From NCBI GenBank assembly GCA_041691815.1, contig JBEPTZ010000020.1, forward strand, positions 1 through 46,646: 46,646 nucleotides of DNA, read 5' to 3'. The notes beneath the pieces are model-generated. The model ran no database searches, was not told the origin of the DNA, and saw nothing but the letters and a program-made list of their open reading frames with translations. This DNA is from 70-18 sp041691815. GTDB lineage: Bacteria > Pseudomonadota > Alphaproteobacteria > Acetobacterales > Acetobacteraceae. This document shows positions 8,206 to 16,109 of the stretch, one piece after another. Position 1 is the first letter of the stretch; every line of letters begins with the position of its first letter. The position numbers were made by a program, and so were the translations under genes.

Positions 8206-9264
8206 CTACTTCGCGGTCATCGCGTCGAATCGCGCGGTGAGTTTTTCGTCGTTTTCGCGCCAGAAGGCGGCGTCCAGCAGCACTTCCGACGCCAGAGCGG
8301 CGGCGGTGCCGGGGGAGCGCGCGGCCTGGTCGGCCGGCAGCTTGTCGCTGGCGCCCTTGGCCAGCCCGGCCCAGGCGCCTTGCTCGGGCAGCATCGCCTG
8401 GCGCGCCGGGTCGGCGGCAAATGCCAACAGTTTCAACGCGTCGGCCTGGTTCGGGCTGTTCCTGGTGATGGCCAGGTATTCGATCTGCACCAGCCCGCCG
8501 GCGGGTTGCATCGCCAGCTGGGCGCCCTGCTGGTTGGCGGTGATCACCAGCGGCGCCGGCATGCTGGCCATCAGCGCCTCGCCGTTGCGCAGGATGTGCA
8601 ACGCCTCCTCGGGGGTGCGCCACCAAACCAAGTAGGGGCGCAATTGCAGCAGCTTGCGCAAGGCGCGGTCGACGCCGGCCGGGGTGCGCAGCACGCGATA
8701 GATGTCGGCCGGCAGCACCCCGTCGGCCAGCAGCGCGAATTCCAGGTTGCCGCGTGCGCCGGCCTGCAGCGCCCGCTTGCCGGGGACTTTCACCACGTCC
8801 CAGAAATCCGCCCAATTCAGGCTGCCCTGCACCTTGCCGCGATCCCAGGCCAGCACGGTGGCATGCATCAGCACGCCGAGGCCGCAATCGGTGGCGCCCT
8901 GTGGCAGCATCTTGTCGCGCAGCGCAGCCAGCGGCGGTTCGGTCCACGGCAGTTTTTCCAGCAGGCCGGCGGTGCACCCGGCCTGCAAGGTTGCGGCGTC
9001 GGTCTCCACCACATCCCAGTCTGCCGCATCCCGGTCTGCCGCGGGGCGCAGCGCGTCCGGCCCGGCGGACCAGGTGGTGACCGAAAGTTGCGGAAAATTG
9101 GCCTTGAACGGGTCCAGATAGACCGCCCGCAACGCCGCGGCGCTGCCGAGGCCGGCGCCCGATTGCAGCGCCACCGTCAAATCGCGGGCCTGCGCGCCGG
9201 TGCCAGGCGCGAGGCACAGCAGCCCGGCGAGCAGGGCAAAGGTGAGGCGGTGCGGGCGAACCAT
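8206..9264 (-). CDS. ABC-type periplasmic solute-binding protein (spermidine/putrescine-like)
   Basis: 352 residues with a signal peptide (MVRPHRLTFALLAGLLCL, cleavage about 26). The mature part resembles family-1 extracellular solute-binding proteins of the PotD/iron type (DWDVVETDAATLQAGC, then NLEFALLADG and EYLAITRNSPNQADALKLLAF), which capture a small substrate for an ABC importer. It follows, by 68 bases, the gene of an ABC ATPase-like protein lacking normal ATP motifs, and no permease gene is nearby. The pair may serve a permease encoded elsewhere, or may have a sensing role. The substrate cannot be deduced. Confidence 0.75.
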   Translation of the reverse strand: MVRPHRLTFALLAGLLCLAPGTGAQARDLTVALQSGAGLGSAAALRAVYLDPFKANFPQLSVTTWSAGPDALRPAADRDAADWDVVETDAATLQAGCTAGLLEKLPWTEPPLAALRDKMLPQGATDCGLGVLMHATVLAWDRGKVQGSLNWADFWDVVKVPGKRALQAGARGNLEFALLADGVLPADIYRVLRTPAGVDRALRKLLQLRPYLVWWRTPEEALHILRNGEALMASMPAPLVITANQQGAQLAMQPAGGLVQIEYLAITRNSPNQADALKLLAFAADPARQAMLPEQGAWAGLAKGASDKLPADQAARSPGTAAALASEVLLDAAFWRENDEKLTARFDAMTAK

Positions 9265-9332
9265 GAGATCGGCCGAATTGTTGCGATCGAGCGTATGGCC
9301 GCGTCGGCGGTTCCGGCAAGCCGGCGCGTCGC

Positions 9333-10478
9333 TCACTGCAGGCTGGTCCGGTGCGGCAGCAGCGCATTGGCGTGATACGGCTGCCAGGCGACCGCGGCGC
9401 TGGCGCCGGCATGCAGCCCGGCCAGCGGCGCACCGGCCGGGCGGCGCACGGTGAGCAGCGCGGCCGGGGCACCGGGGGCGCCGACGATCAGCCGCAGCCG
9501 CACATGGTCGCCCTGCGGCAGCACGTCCTGCACCGTGGCGGGCAGCGCGCCGTCGCCCATCTCCTCGGCGGAGACGGTGGCCAGCGCGATGCGCTCCGGC
9601 CGCACCGCCACCACGCAACGCTGGCCGGGTACCGCGCCGATCGGGCGAGCCTGCACGGCGATGCCGCAATCGAGATGGATATCGGCCAGATCGTCGTCCT
9701 CGGCGACGAACAGGCCGGGCAGGAAATTCACTTCCCCCAGCAGCCCGGCGACCAGCATGTTGGCGGGTTCGTCATATAACGCCTGCGGCGGGCCGATCTG
9801 CTGCAGCCGGCCGTCGGCCAGCACGCCGACGCGCTCGGCCAGCAGCAGCGCCTCGGCCGGGTCGCTGGTGGCGTGCAGCACGGTGAGGCCGAGGGTGGCA
9901 TGCAGGCGGCGCAGGTCGAATTGCAGCGCAATGCGGGCCTGGCGGTCCAGCGCCGCCAGCGGGTCGTCGAGTAGCAGCAGCTTCGGCGCTGCCGCCAGGG
10001 CGCGGGCGAGTGCCGCACGCACCGCCTGCTCGGGCGCCAGCTGGTGTGGCCGCAGCGCCGCCTGGCCGATGAGGCCGAGGCGGTCGAGCAGTTCGGCGAC
10101 CGGCGGCTGCCGCTGCGCGCGCGACGTGCCGCGCAGGCGCAGCGGCAGGGCGATGTTTTCCGCTACCGTCAGATGCGGCAGCAGCGCGGTTCCGGTCTCC
10201 ACCAGCGCGATGCCGCGGCGGTGTGGCGGCGTGCGGGAGATCGGCCGGCCGTCGAGCAGCAATTCGCGCCCTGCCGCGGGGGTGAACCCGGCCAGCACCG
10301 CCAGCAGCGCCGACTGTTCCGCCGCCGCCGGGCCGAGCAGGGTGACGAACTCGCCGCGGGCGACCTCCAGCCGCAGCTCCAGGCCGCCGACGCTCAGCAG
10401 CGGCAGCGCCACTGATGGCATGCGGCGATCACGATTCGGCGAGATCGGGGCATTTGCGGGGGGGAGTGGGGCTGACAT
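9333..10478 (-). CDS. Degenerate ABC ATPase-like protein with TOBE-like C-terminus
   Basis: 381 residues laid out like a PotA/UgpC-type importer ATPase, with an NBD at about 25-240 and a C-terminal regulatory part. The catalytic motifs are altered. Walker A reads GPAAAEQS (49-56, Gln instead of Lys). The Q-loop position is Thr95. The signature LSGGQ is LAPEQ (147-151). Walker B ends DD instead of DE (171-172). The H-loop His is Ser205 (HATSD). The fold-keeping residues (PHLTVAENIALPL, LARALA, LLLLDDPLAALD, GRLQQIG) remain and the frame is intact, so this is not an ordinary pseudogene. The start at 10478 has AGGA 7 bases upstream; 10421 is an alternative. It is probably unable to hydrolyse ATP. 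It forms an operon with the binding protein. Confidence 0.8.
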   Translation of the reverse strand: MSAPLPPANAPISPNRDRRMPSVALPLLSVGGLELRLEVARGEFVTLLGPAAAEQSALLAVLAGFTPAAGRELLLDGRPISRTPPHRRGIALVETGTALLPHLTVAENIALPLRLRGTSRAQRQPPVAELLDRLGLIGQAALRPHQLAPEQAVRAALARALAAAPKLLLLDDPLAALDRQARIALQFDLRRLHATLGLTVLHATSDPAEALLLAERVGVLADGRLQQIGPPQALYDEPANMLVAGLLGEVNFLPGLFVAEDDDLADIHLDCGIAVQARPIGAVPGQRCVVAVRPERIALATVSAEEMGDGALPATVQDVLPQGDHVRLRLIVGAPGAPAALLTVRRPAGAPLAGLHAGASAAVAWQPYHANALLPHRTSLQ

Positions 10479-10572
10479 GGCGTCCTGGGACGGAGGCTGC
10501 GGTTGAGACGGCACGACGACGAACCCATGTGAAGCAGTGCGACAGTGTTCGCAACAGAGGAGTTTCCCCCAC

Positions 10573-10836
10573 ATGCCGTCCGACATCGAAACCACCGACA
10601 AAGACATCCGCACCCAACTCGATGAATTGCGTGCGCAGATCGCCAGCATTCTGAATGATCGGGTCGCACCCCGGCTCGCGGACGCCCGTGACGAGGCGGA
10701 GGCTGCACTGCGCCGCGCGCGCGATATGGCCGGCTGCCAGGCCGCCGCGATGAGCCGCGAAATCCGGGAGCATCCGGTCTCCTCGGTGCTGATCGCCGCC
10801 GCCATAGGCACGCTTATTGGCCGGTTGAGCCGCTAG
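10573..10836 (+). CDS. DUF883/ElaB-like small membrane-anchored protein
   Basis: 87 residues. A charged, helical N-terminal part with heptad-like spacing (RTQLDELRAQIASILNDR) is followed by REIREHPVSSVLIAAAIGTLIGRLSR, where a single C-terminal hydrophobic helix ends in a Gly-rich stretch and an Arg. This matches the YqjD/ElaB (DUF883) pattern. Some family members are tail-anchored proteins that bind ribosomes in stationary phase in E. coli; transfer of that role here is inference. The ribosome site AGAGGAG lies about 11 bases upstream of ATG 10573. The next gene starts 3 bases after its stop, so the two form an operon. Confidence 0.75.
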   Translation: MPSDIETTDKDIRTQLDELRAQIASILNDRVAPRLADARDEAEAALRRARDMAGCQAAAMSREIREHPVSSVLIAAAIGTLIGRLSR

Positions 10837-10839
10837 TCG

Positions 10840-11262
10840 GTGCGCACCCTCCGTCTCGCCGGCGTCGCCGCGCAGGCGGAGCGGCTGCGGCTGCGGCGCC
10901 TGGCCCGCCGGATTGCAATCCGTGCGGCGCTGGGCGGCGTGGCAGTGGTGTTCGTGGTGCTGGCGCTGGCCGGCGCGCATGTCGCCATCGTTGTCCAACT
11001 GGCCGAGTGCATGCCGGTCACGCAGGCCTTGCTCTGGGTGGTCGGCGGCGACGTGCTGATCGCACTGGTGTTCGCCTGGCTGGCGCTACGGCTGTCACGT
11101 GCCGGCCGTGCCGAGCGCGAAGCGCGGATCATGCGCGATCAGGCGCTGTTGCCGATTTACGATCTCGTATCGGTCGGGCGCGCGGCCATGCGCGTGGAGA
11201 AGCTGTGGTTGCGGGCGGTGCTGTTGGTGCTGCAATCGGTCGGCCGTCGCAGGGCGAAATAG
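10840..11262 (+). CDS. Small membrane protein, phage-holin-superfamily-like (DUF1469 type)
   Basis: 140 residues starting with GTG at 10840, three bases after the DUF883-like stop. A basic N-terminus is followed by two hydrophobic segments (about 31-56 and 62-85) and a charged C-terminal region with another amphipathic stretch. The order of features and pairing with a DUF883-type gene is typical of alphaproteobacterial stress-associated membrane protein pairs, where the second gene is often a holin-superfamily III (PF07332-like) protein. That family assignment rests on layout rather than on a diagnostic motif. It probably acts at the inner membrane. No phage genes are nearby, so a lysis role is unlikely. 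Confidence 0.55.
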   Translation: MRTLRLAGVAAQAERLRLRRLARRIAIRAALGGVAVVFVVLALAGAHVAIVVQLAECMPVTQALLWVVGGDVLIALVFAWLALRLSRAGRAEREARIMRDQALLPIYDLVSVGRAAMRVEKLWLRAVLLVLQSVGRRRAK

Positions 11263-11329
11263 CCCTGGGCATTTGCCGAAATTCCAGAGTGCGGTAAGCA
11301 GCCCCGGCATTGCCAGGGAGTTCTGCCGC

Positions 11330-12340
11330 ATGACCACCGCAACTGACAGCATCGTCGCCACCCGCCAGGGCCGCATCGGCCACATCCTGCTGAACCGGCC
11401 GAAGGCGCTGAACGCGCTCGACCTGCCGATGATCCGCGCGATGCAGGCGGCGCTGGATGGCTGGCGCGACGATCCGGCGGTGCAGGCGGTGGTGGTGGAA
11501 GGGGCCGGCGGCCGTGCGTTCTGCGCCGGCGGCGATATCCGCACCATCCGCGCCCTGGCGTTGGCCGGCGACACCGCCGCGGTGGAGGCGTTCTTCGCCG
11601 AGGAATACGCGCTGAACGCCAGCATTGCCGAATACCCCAAGCCCTATATCGCGCTGATCGACGGCGTCTGCATGGGCGGCGGCATCGGTCTCTCGGTGCA
11701 CGGCCAGTTGCGGGTGACCAGCGAGGCGGCGATGTTCGCCATGCCGGAAACCGCGATCGCGCTGTTCCCCGATGTCGGCGGCACCTACGTGCTGCCGCGC
11801 ATGCCTGGCGCACTCGGCATCTATCTCGGCCTGACCGGCGCGCGGCTGAACGGCGCCGACGCGGTGCATGCCGGCCTGGCCACCCATTTCGTGCCGAAAG
11901 CCGCAATGCCGGCGCTGCTGGCGGCGCTGATCGCCGATGGCGCGGCGGCGGTGGGCAGCTTCGCGCAGACGCCCGCCCCGTTCACCATGGCGCCCCAGCG
12001 CGCCGCGATCGATCGCTGCTTCGGCCAGGACAGCGTCGCCGGCATCGTCGCGGCACTGCACGCCGAGGGCAGCCCCTGGGCCAGCGAAACCCTGGCAACC
12101 TTCGGCCATGTCTCGCCGTCCGCGGTGATGTGGTCGTTCGCCGCAATCCGGCGCGGCGCCGGGTTGCGGCTGCGCGAGGCACTGGCCGCCGAGTTGCGGC
12201 TGACCCGCACGGTGACCCAGCACCCGGACTTCGCCGAAGGGGTGCGGGCGATGCTGGTCGACAAGGATCGGCAGCCGCATTGGACTCCGGCCGCGCTGGA
12301 GGAGGTGGACCCGAAGCGCATCGCGGAGATGTTGAAGTAG
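11330..12340 (+). CDS. Enoyl-CoA hydratase/isomerase family, 3-hydroxyisobutyryl-CoA hydrolase-like
   Basis: 336 residues of the crotonase fold. LNRPKALNALDLPMI (21-35), AFCAGGDIR (63-71) and GVCMGGGIGLSVHG (112-125) form the CoA/oxyanion site. MPETAIALFPDVGG (138-151) supplies the acidic residues, and near the C-terminus FAEGVRAMLVDKDRQPHW is diagnostic for the 3-hydroxyisobutyryl-CoA hydrolase branch. That enzyme releases free 3-hydroxyisobutyrate in valine breakdown and avoids build-up of methacrylyl-CoA. CAGGGAG lies 9 bases before ATG 11330. No other valine-pathway gene adjoins. It ends at a structured A/T-tract region shared with convergent dinB. Confidence 0.87.
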   Translation: MTTATDSIVATRQGRIGHILLNRPKALNALDLPMIRAMQAALDGWRDDPAVQAVVVEGAGGRAFCAGGDIRTIRALALAGDTAAVEAFFAEEYALNASIAEYPKPYIALIDGVCMGGGIGLSVHGQLRVTSEAAMFAMPETAIALFPDVGGTYVLPRMPGALGIYLGLTGARLNGADAVHAGLATHFVPKAAMPALLAALIADGAAAVGSFAQTPAPFTMAPQRAAIDRCFGQDSVAGIVAALHAEGSPWASETLATFGHVSPSAVMWSFAAIRRGAGLRLREALAAELRLTRTVTQHPDFAEGVRAMLVDKDRQPHWTPAALEEVDPKRIAEMLK

Positions 12341-12348
12341 GTGAAGCA

Positions 12349-12372
12349 GTTCTTTTTTTGCAAAAAAAGAAC
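12349..12372. terminator. A/T-tract hairpin after the crotonase gene
   Basis: Perfect self-complementary 24-base element, arms GTTCTTTTTTTG (12349-12360) and CAAAAAAAGAAC (12361-12372), 8 bases after the stop at 12340. The T7/A7 tracts lie in the arms themselves rather than after the stem. A run of A follows on the plus strand, so it may work as a terminator in either direction. Elements of this wording (GGTTCTTTTTTT...) recur between genes in Acetobacteraceae, so it may be a dispersed family rather than a local terminator. Confidence 0.55.
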
Positions 12373-12447
12373 CAAAAAAACCTATCCGCCTTGCAGCAGC
12401 GAAGTGGCGAAGATTCCGAACACTCCAATGGATGAAAAGTTTTTTTG

Positions 12448-12471
12448 CTTCTTTTTGTTCACAAAAAGAAG
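12448..12471. terminator. Second A/T-tract hairpin, after dinB
   Basis: Arms CTTCTTTTTG (12448-12457) and CAAAAAGAAG (12462-12471) with loop TTCA, 3 bases beyond the dinB stop on the minus strand. A T7 run lies at 12440-12446 on the plus strand (A7 on the minus strand). Together with 12349-12372 it makes a two-hairpin spacer between convergent genes. GC content in this 130-base spacer drops sharply compared with the surroundings. Confidence 0.5.
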
Positions 12472-12474
12472 GCC

Positions 12475-13722
12475 TTACTTCAACCCCCGCCCCCGTCCGA
12501 TCGCCCCCGCGCCGAACCGGCTGCGCAGCGTGTCGATCGCCTGTTGTGCCGCCACCCGGCGGGGTGCGCCGGGGTCGGCCAGGTCGGGTTGATCGGCCGA
12601 GGCGCCGGGCATCAGTGGCGCGGCGCCGATGCCGATCAGCCGGAACGCGGTGCCGTCCACTTCGCGCGCCAGCATCTCCCGCGTGGCGGCGAACAGCGTG
12701 TCCGGCAGGGCGGTGGGGGTGTGCAGCCGCTGGGTGCGGGTGCGGGTGGCGAAGCTGGCGGTCTTCAGCTTCAGCACCACGCCGCCGGCGGCGAATTCGG
12801 CGGCCTTCAGGCGGGTCGCCAGTTTTTCCGACAGGCGCCACAGGTGGTGCTCCAGGTCGGTGCGGTTCGAGATGTCGGTGTTGAAGGTGGTTTCGGCGCT
12901 GATCGACTTGGTCTCGCGGTCGGGGTTGACGAGACGGGTGTCTTCGCCGCGGGCGCGGTGGACCAGGGCGGGGCCGTCATCGCCGAGGCGCTGGCGGGCG
13001 GTGCGGTCGTCCAGTGCCTGCAGATGGGCGAGTTTGGTGATGCCCATCTGCTCCAGCTTACGCGCCTGAGCGGGGCCGATGCCTGGCAGCAGGCGGACCG
13101 GCTCGCCGGCCAGCAGGCTCGCCGCTTCGTCGCCGATGACGCAGAAGCCGCGCGGCTTGTCCCGTCCGGCGGCGATCTTGGCCATCAGCCGGTTGGCGGC
13201 CAGGCCGATCGAGACGGTGACGCCGACCTGGCGCTCGACGGCCAGCGCGAAGCGGGCCAGCACCGCGGCCGGCGGGGCGGCGTGCAGCGACTGGGTGCCA
13301 GAGAGGTCGAGCGCCGCCTCGTCGATGGAGAGCGGCTGCACCAGGGGCGTCAGTTCGTTCATCAAGGCGCGGATGCGGCGGGCGGCCTCAGCGTATTTGG
13401 CGAAATTCGGCGCGATCACCACCGCGTCCGGGCAGGCGGCGAGTGCCTTGAACATCGGCATCGCGCTGCGCACGCCGCGCATGCGGGCGATGTAGCATGC
13501 GGTGGAGACCACGCCGCGAACGCCGCCGCCGACGATCACCGGGCGCGACGCCAGTTCCGGCCGGTCGCGCTTTTCGACGCTGGCGTAGAACGCGTCGCAA
13601 TCGACATGGGCGATCTGCAATGTATAGAGCGCCGGATGGCGGATGATGCGTCGGCCGCCGCAGGCCGGGCAGACCTGCCGCTCTCCGGGGTCGGTGGCGC
13701 AGTCGCGGCAGAGTGCCGGCAT
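12475..13722 (-). CDS. dinB: DNA polymerase IV (Y family) with N-terminal zinc-finger-like extension
   Basis: 415 residues. Translesion polymerase with catalytic motifs HVDCDAFYASVE (Asp41) and LSIDEA (Asp134-Glu135), steric-gate/finger region YIARMRGVRSAMPM, the helix-hairpin-helix LLPGIGPAQARKLEQMGI, and a little-finger domain ending LIGIGAAPLM. Before the palm, residues 1-24 hold two CxxC pairs (Cys5, Cys8, Cys18, Cys21) that could bind zinc, an extension absent from E. coli DinB. The usual beta-clamp peptide is not obvious at the C-terminus. It is 5 bases downstream of the DUF2188 gene. I saw no LexA box of the alphaproteobacterial GTTC-N7-GTTC form upstream. Confidence 0.93.
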   Translation of the reverse strand: MPALCRDCATDPGERQVCPACGGRRIIRHPALYTLQIAHVDCDAFYASVEKRDRPELASRPVIVGGGVRGVVSTACYIARMRGVRSAMPMFKALAACPDAVVIAPNFAKYAEAARRIRALMNELTPLVQPLSIDEAALDLSGTQSLHAAPPAAVLARFALAVERQVGVTVSIGLAANRLMAKIAAGRDKPRGFCVIGDEAASLLAGEPVRLLPGIGPAQARKLEQMGITKLAHLQALDDRTARQRLGDDGPALVHRARGEDTRLVNPDRETKSISAETTFNTDISNRTDLEHHLWRLSEKLATRLKAAEFAAGGVVLKLKTASFATRTRTQRLHTPTALPDTLFAATREMLAREVDGTAFRLIGIGAAPLMPGASADQPDLADPGAPRRVAAQQAIDTLRSRFGAGAIGRGRGLK

Positions 13723-13727
13723 GATCG

Positions 13728-13967
13728 CTATTTGGTGACGTCGGCGTCCGGCCGGTCGGAGCCGAGCGAGGCTTCGATGTGCCAGCGCCCGGCTTCGTCC
13801 TGGTATTCGATATAGCTGGCATCGCCGGGGACGTGCTGCTCGGTGGCGATGCGGTGGGCGGCCTTCAGCGCGGCGACGCGGGTCGGGAACGGTTCCGAGT
13901 AAGCGCCGTCCATGCGATAGGCCCAGCCGCCGTCATGCGGGACGACCTGATAGTGGATTTTGACCAT
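13728..13967 (-). CDS. DUF2188-like small protein
   Basis: 79 residues. The core MVKIHYQVVPHDGGWAYRMD followed by PTRVAALKAAHRIATEQH matches the DUF2188 pattern, in which a strand pair (xYxVxPxxGGW) leads into a helix with Ala-rich spacing. No catalytic residues are evident; the family has no firmly assigned function. AAGGAT lies 8 bases before the ATG at 13967. The gene ends 5 bases before dinB, so it leads a two-gene operon. This may hint at a stress or DNA-damage setting, but that is inference from position only. Confidence 0.75.
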   Translation of the reverse strand: MVKIHYQVVPHDGGWAYRMDGAYSEPFPTRVAALKAAHRIATEQHVPGDASYIEYQDEAGRWHIEASLGSDRPDADVTK

Positions 13968-14034
13968 GTTAGTATCCTTGGGCGGATGTCCTTGGGTTGC
14001 GATGACGCCCGCCGACTCTAGCAGAAGCGGCGCG

Positions 14035-14496
14035 TCACGGCGCACCGGAATCGGGCCGCTTGCGCCGTCGCGGCCGCGCCCAGACCACGCCGGGAAAGCC
14101 CTTCAGCGGTGCGAGGCGGCCGCCGGTATAAGCCCAGTCCGGCGCCTCCTCGATGCCGACATGGTAGCGCGGTTCGCGGCCGGTGCGGCTGGTGAACAGC
14201 GCCCGCGGCAGGTTGACCATCCGCGGCGAATGGGCGCGCTCGTAGAGGATCGGCGTGCCGCAGCGGGCGCAGAAGCTGCGCGCGGTGCCGTCGGCGACGA
14301 AGCGGGTGAGGCCGGCCTCGCCCTGGGTGATCCGCACCCGACTGCGCCAACAGCCGACATAGGTGGCATAGGCGGCGCCGTGGGCCTGGCGGGTGGCGGC
14401 GGAGTGGTCGTGCCAGGCCCAGAACGCTGGGAAGTCGATCTCGACCGCGATGGCGCCGCAGACGCAGCTTCCGGTGACTGGCGGCGGCTTGTTCAT
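14035..14496 (-). CDS. GFA/CENP-V-family zinc protein
   Basis: 153 residues of the glutathione-dependent formaldehyde-activating (Gfa) fold. GSCVCGAIAVEIDFP near the N-terminus and ARSFCARCGTPILYER in the middle carry the CxC and CxxC zinc ligands. The second cluster, normally CxxC after the first strand, appears here as only a single Cys in YVGCWRSR, so one zinc site may be incomplete. Members are often annotated as formaldehyde-activating, but most have no proven activity. The ATG at 14496 shares a base with the amidase stop (TGATG), so translation is coupled to the amidase. Confidence 0.82.
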   Translation of the reverse strand: MNKPPPVTGSCVCGAIAVEIDFPAFWAWHDHSAATRQAHGAAYATYVGCWRSRVRITQGEAGLTRFVADGTARSFCARCGTPILYERAHSPRMVNLPRALFTSRTGREPRYHVGIEEAPDWAYTGGRLAPLKGFPGVVWARPRRRKRPDSGAP

Positions 14497-15971
14497 CAGC
14501 CGGTGGTGACGTGCACGGCGGGCCGCCGGCCGCCATTCCATTTGCCGCCGATCGCCCGCTCGATCTGGGCGGCGAGTTGCAGCAGCAGTCCGTCATTGGC
14601 CAGCCTGGCCTGCGCCTGGATGCCGAGCGGCAGACCGTTCTGCTGCTCGCCCAATGGCAGCGAGATGGCGGGGATGCCGGCGAGATTGGCCAGCGGGGTA
14701 TAGGCGAAGATGCGCCAGAGGTTGGCGAACCAGTCCAGCATCGAGGGGTTGTCGCTGGTGGTGAGGAACTCGGTGGTGCCGATCCGCGGCGTCGGCAGCG
14801 CGGTGATCGGGGTGAGGATGATGTCCCAGTCCTCGAAGAAGGCGCCGAACGCCCGCGAGGTGGTGTTGAACGTCGCCTGCATGCGGAAGCGGTCGGCGTA
14901 GGACAGGTTGCGCCCGGCTTCCCACACCTTGATGCAGATCGGTTCGATCAGGTCGGGCGGCGGGCAGTCCAGCCCGCGCTGTTCCAGCAGGTTGCCGATG
15001 GTCTGGGCGAAGTTGGAGTAATAGCAGGTGGTCTGGGCGGCGAAGGCGGCGCGGAAATCGACCTTTGGCAGCGCCCAGTCGACCTGGTGGCCGAGGCTTT
15101 CGAGGAAGCGGCCGACCCGCTCCAGTTCGGCCACCAGTTCCGGTGTGGCGCGGTAGTCGCCCCATTCATGGGACAGGGCGATGCGCAGGCGCGATGGGTC
15201 GCGGCGGATCAGTTCGGTGTACGGCTCGGGCGTGGTCCAGAACGGCATGAACTCGCCCGGTGCGCCGCCGCGGCACTGGTCGACGAACAGCGCGGTGTCG
15301 CGCGCCGTGCGGCTGTGGCAGCCCTGGATGGAGACCAGCCCGGTGAGGTCCGACGCCGCCGGCGCGATCGAGAACACCCCGCGCGACACTTTCAGGCCGA
15401 TATTGCCGTTGACCCCGGCCGGGATTCGGATCGAGCCGCCGCCATCGGTGGCGTGCGAGATCGGCAGCGCGCCGGCGGCAACCATCGCGGCGGTGCCGGC
15501 CGAGGAGCCGCAGGTGGTGTAGTCGGTGTTCCACGGATTGCGGGTGACGTAGACCGCCGGGTTCTCCGCCGAACTGCATAGCCCGAATTCCGGCGTGGTG
15601 CTGCGGCCGATGATGTTGAGCCCGGCGTTACGGATGCGCCCGGTCAGATAGCTGTCCGCCGTTGCCCGGTTGCCGGCCATCAGCCGCGAGCCCATCTCCT
15701 GCAGCCGGCCCTTCAAGGTCGGGCCGAGATCCTTCATCAGATACGGCACCCCGGCGAAGGCACCGGCCGGGTTCATGCCGTCGTGCAGCGGGTCGGCCAC
15801 CACGTCGTCGAACACCTCGACCACCGCGCTGAGCGCCGGGTCGGTCTTGCGGATCGCCGCCTGCGCCTGGGTGGCCAGTTCGCCAGGCGTGAGGTCGCCG
15901 GCGCGCACTCGCTCGGCCAGTGCGGTGGCGTCATGGGCGGCCCATTCGTCCCAACTCATCGCCAAGCTCAT
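14496..15971 (-). CDS. Amidase-signature-family hydrolase
   Basis: 491 residues. The Ser-cisSer-Lys machinery is visible: Lys80 in GVPYLMKDLG, Ser156/157 in TCGSSAGTAAMVAAG, and nucleophile Ser180 in DGGGSIRIPAG. ISLPLG near the C-terminus is also typical. The family hydrolyses amides in many pathways (indoleacetamide, nicotinamide, aryl-acylamides, Asn/Gln-tRNA); the GatA-type context is missing. It starts 138 bases from the divergent GntR regulator at 16110, so it could be under the same operator as the catabolic island. ATG 15971 follows a G-rich site; 15959 is an alternative. Confidence 0.88.
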   Translation of the reverse strand: MSLAMSWDEWAAHDATALAERVRAGDLTPGELATQAQAAIRKTDPALSAVVEVFDDVVADPLHDGMNPAGAFAGVPYLMKDLGPTLKGRLQEMGSRLMAGNRATADSYLTGRIRNAGLNIIGRSTTPEFGLCSSAENPAVYVTRNPWNTDYTTCGSSAGTAAMVAAGALPISHATDGGGSIRIPAGVNGNIGLKVSRGVFSIAPAASDLTGLVSIQGCHSRTARDTALFVDQCRGGAPGEFMPFWTTPEPYTELIRRDPSRLRIALSHEWGDYRATPELVAELERVGRFLESLGHQVDWALPKVDFRAAFAAQTTCYYSNFAQTIGNLLEQRGLDCPPPDLIEPICIKVWEAGRNLSYADRFRMQATFNTTSRAFGAFFEDWDIILTPITALPTPRIGTTEFLTTSDNPSMLDWFANLWRIFAYTPLANLAGIPAISLPLGEQQNGLPLGIQAQARLANDGLLLQLAAQIERAIGGKWNGGRRPAVHVTTG

Positions 15972-16039
15972 CGCGCCGCCCCCCGTTTGCAGCCAGCCTA
16001 GGCGCGCGCGCCGAGGCTGGCCAGATCGACCAACGTGAG

Positions 16040-16068
16040 TTGACATCCTACCACACTAATATGGTAGC
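16040..16068 (+). promoter_or_regulatory. Promoter with overlapping palindromic operator for the GntR island
   Basis: TTGACA at 16040-16045 is a consensus -35. A -10-like stretch (TATGGT / TAGCAT) lies about 14-19 bases downstream. Across it sits an inverted repeat, CTACCA (16048-16053) and TGGTAG (16062-16067), with 8 bases between. Its TGGTA/TACCA halves resemble operators of FadR/FCD-type GntR regulators, and such a regulator is encoded immediately downstream, so autoregulation is likely. The site also lies 77 bases from the amidase start on the other strand. Confidence 0.6.
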
Positions 16069-16109
16069 ATGCTGCAGAAGCAGTTAACGCCACTCCCGGG
16101 GGGAGAGTT

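Noticed and set aside
8057..9472. Minus-strand open frame containing GATGFEPTT
   Set aside because: That peptide is the usual false translation of a tRNA T-arm; the frame is a shadow of the binding-protein gene and the tRNA-like remnant.
13968..14034. LexA box ahead of the DUF2188-dinB operon
   Set aside because: No GTTC-N7-GTTC or close variant was found, so SOS control cannot be claimed.
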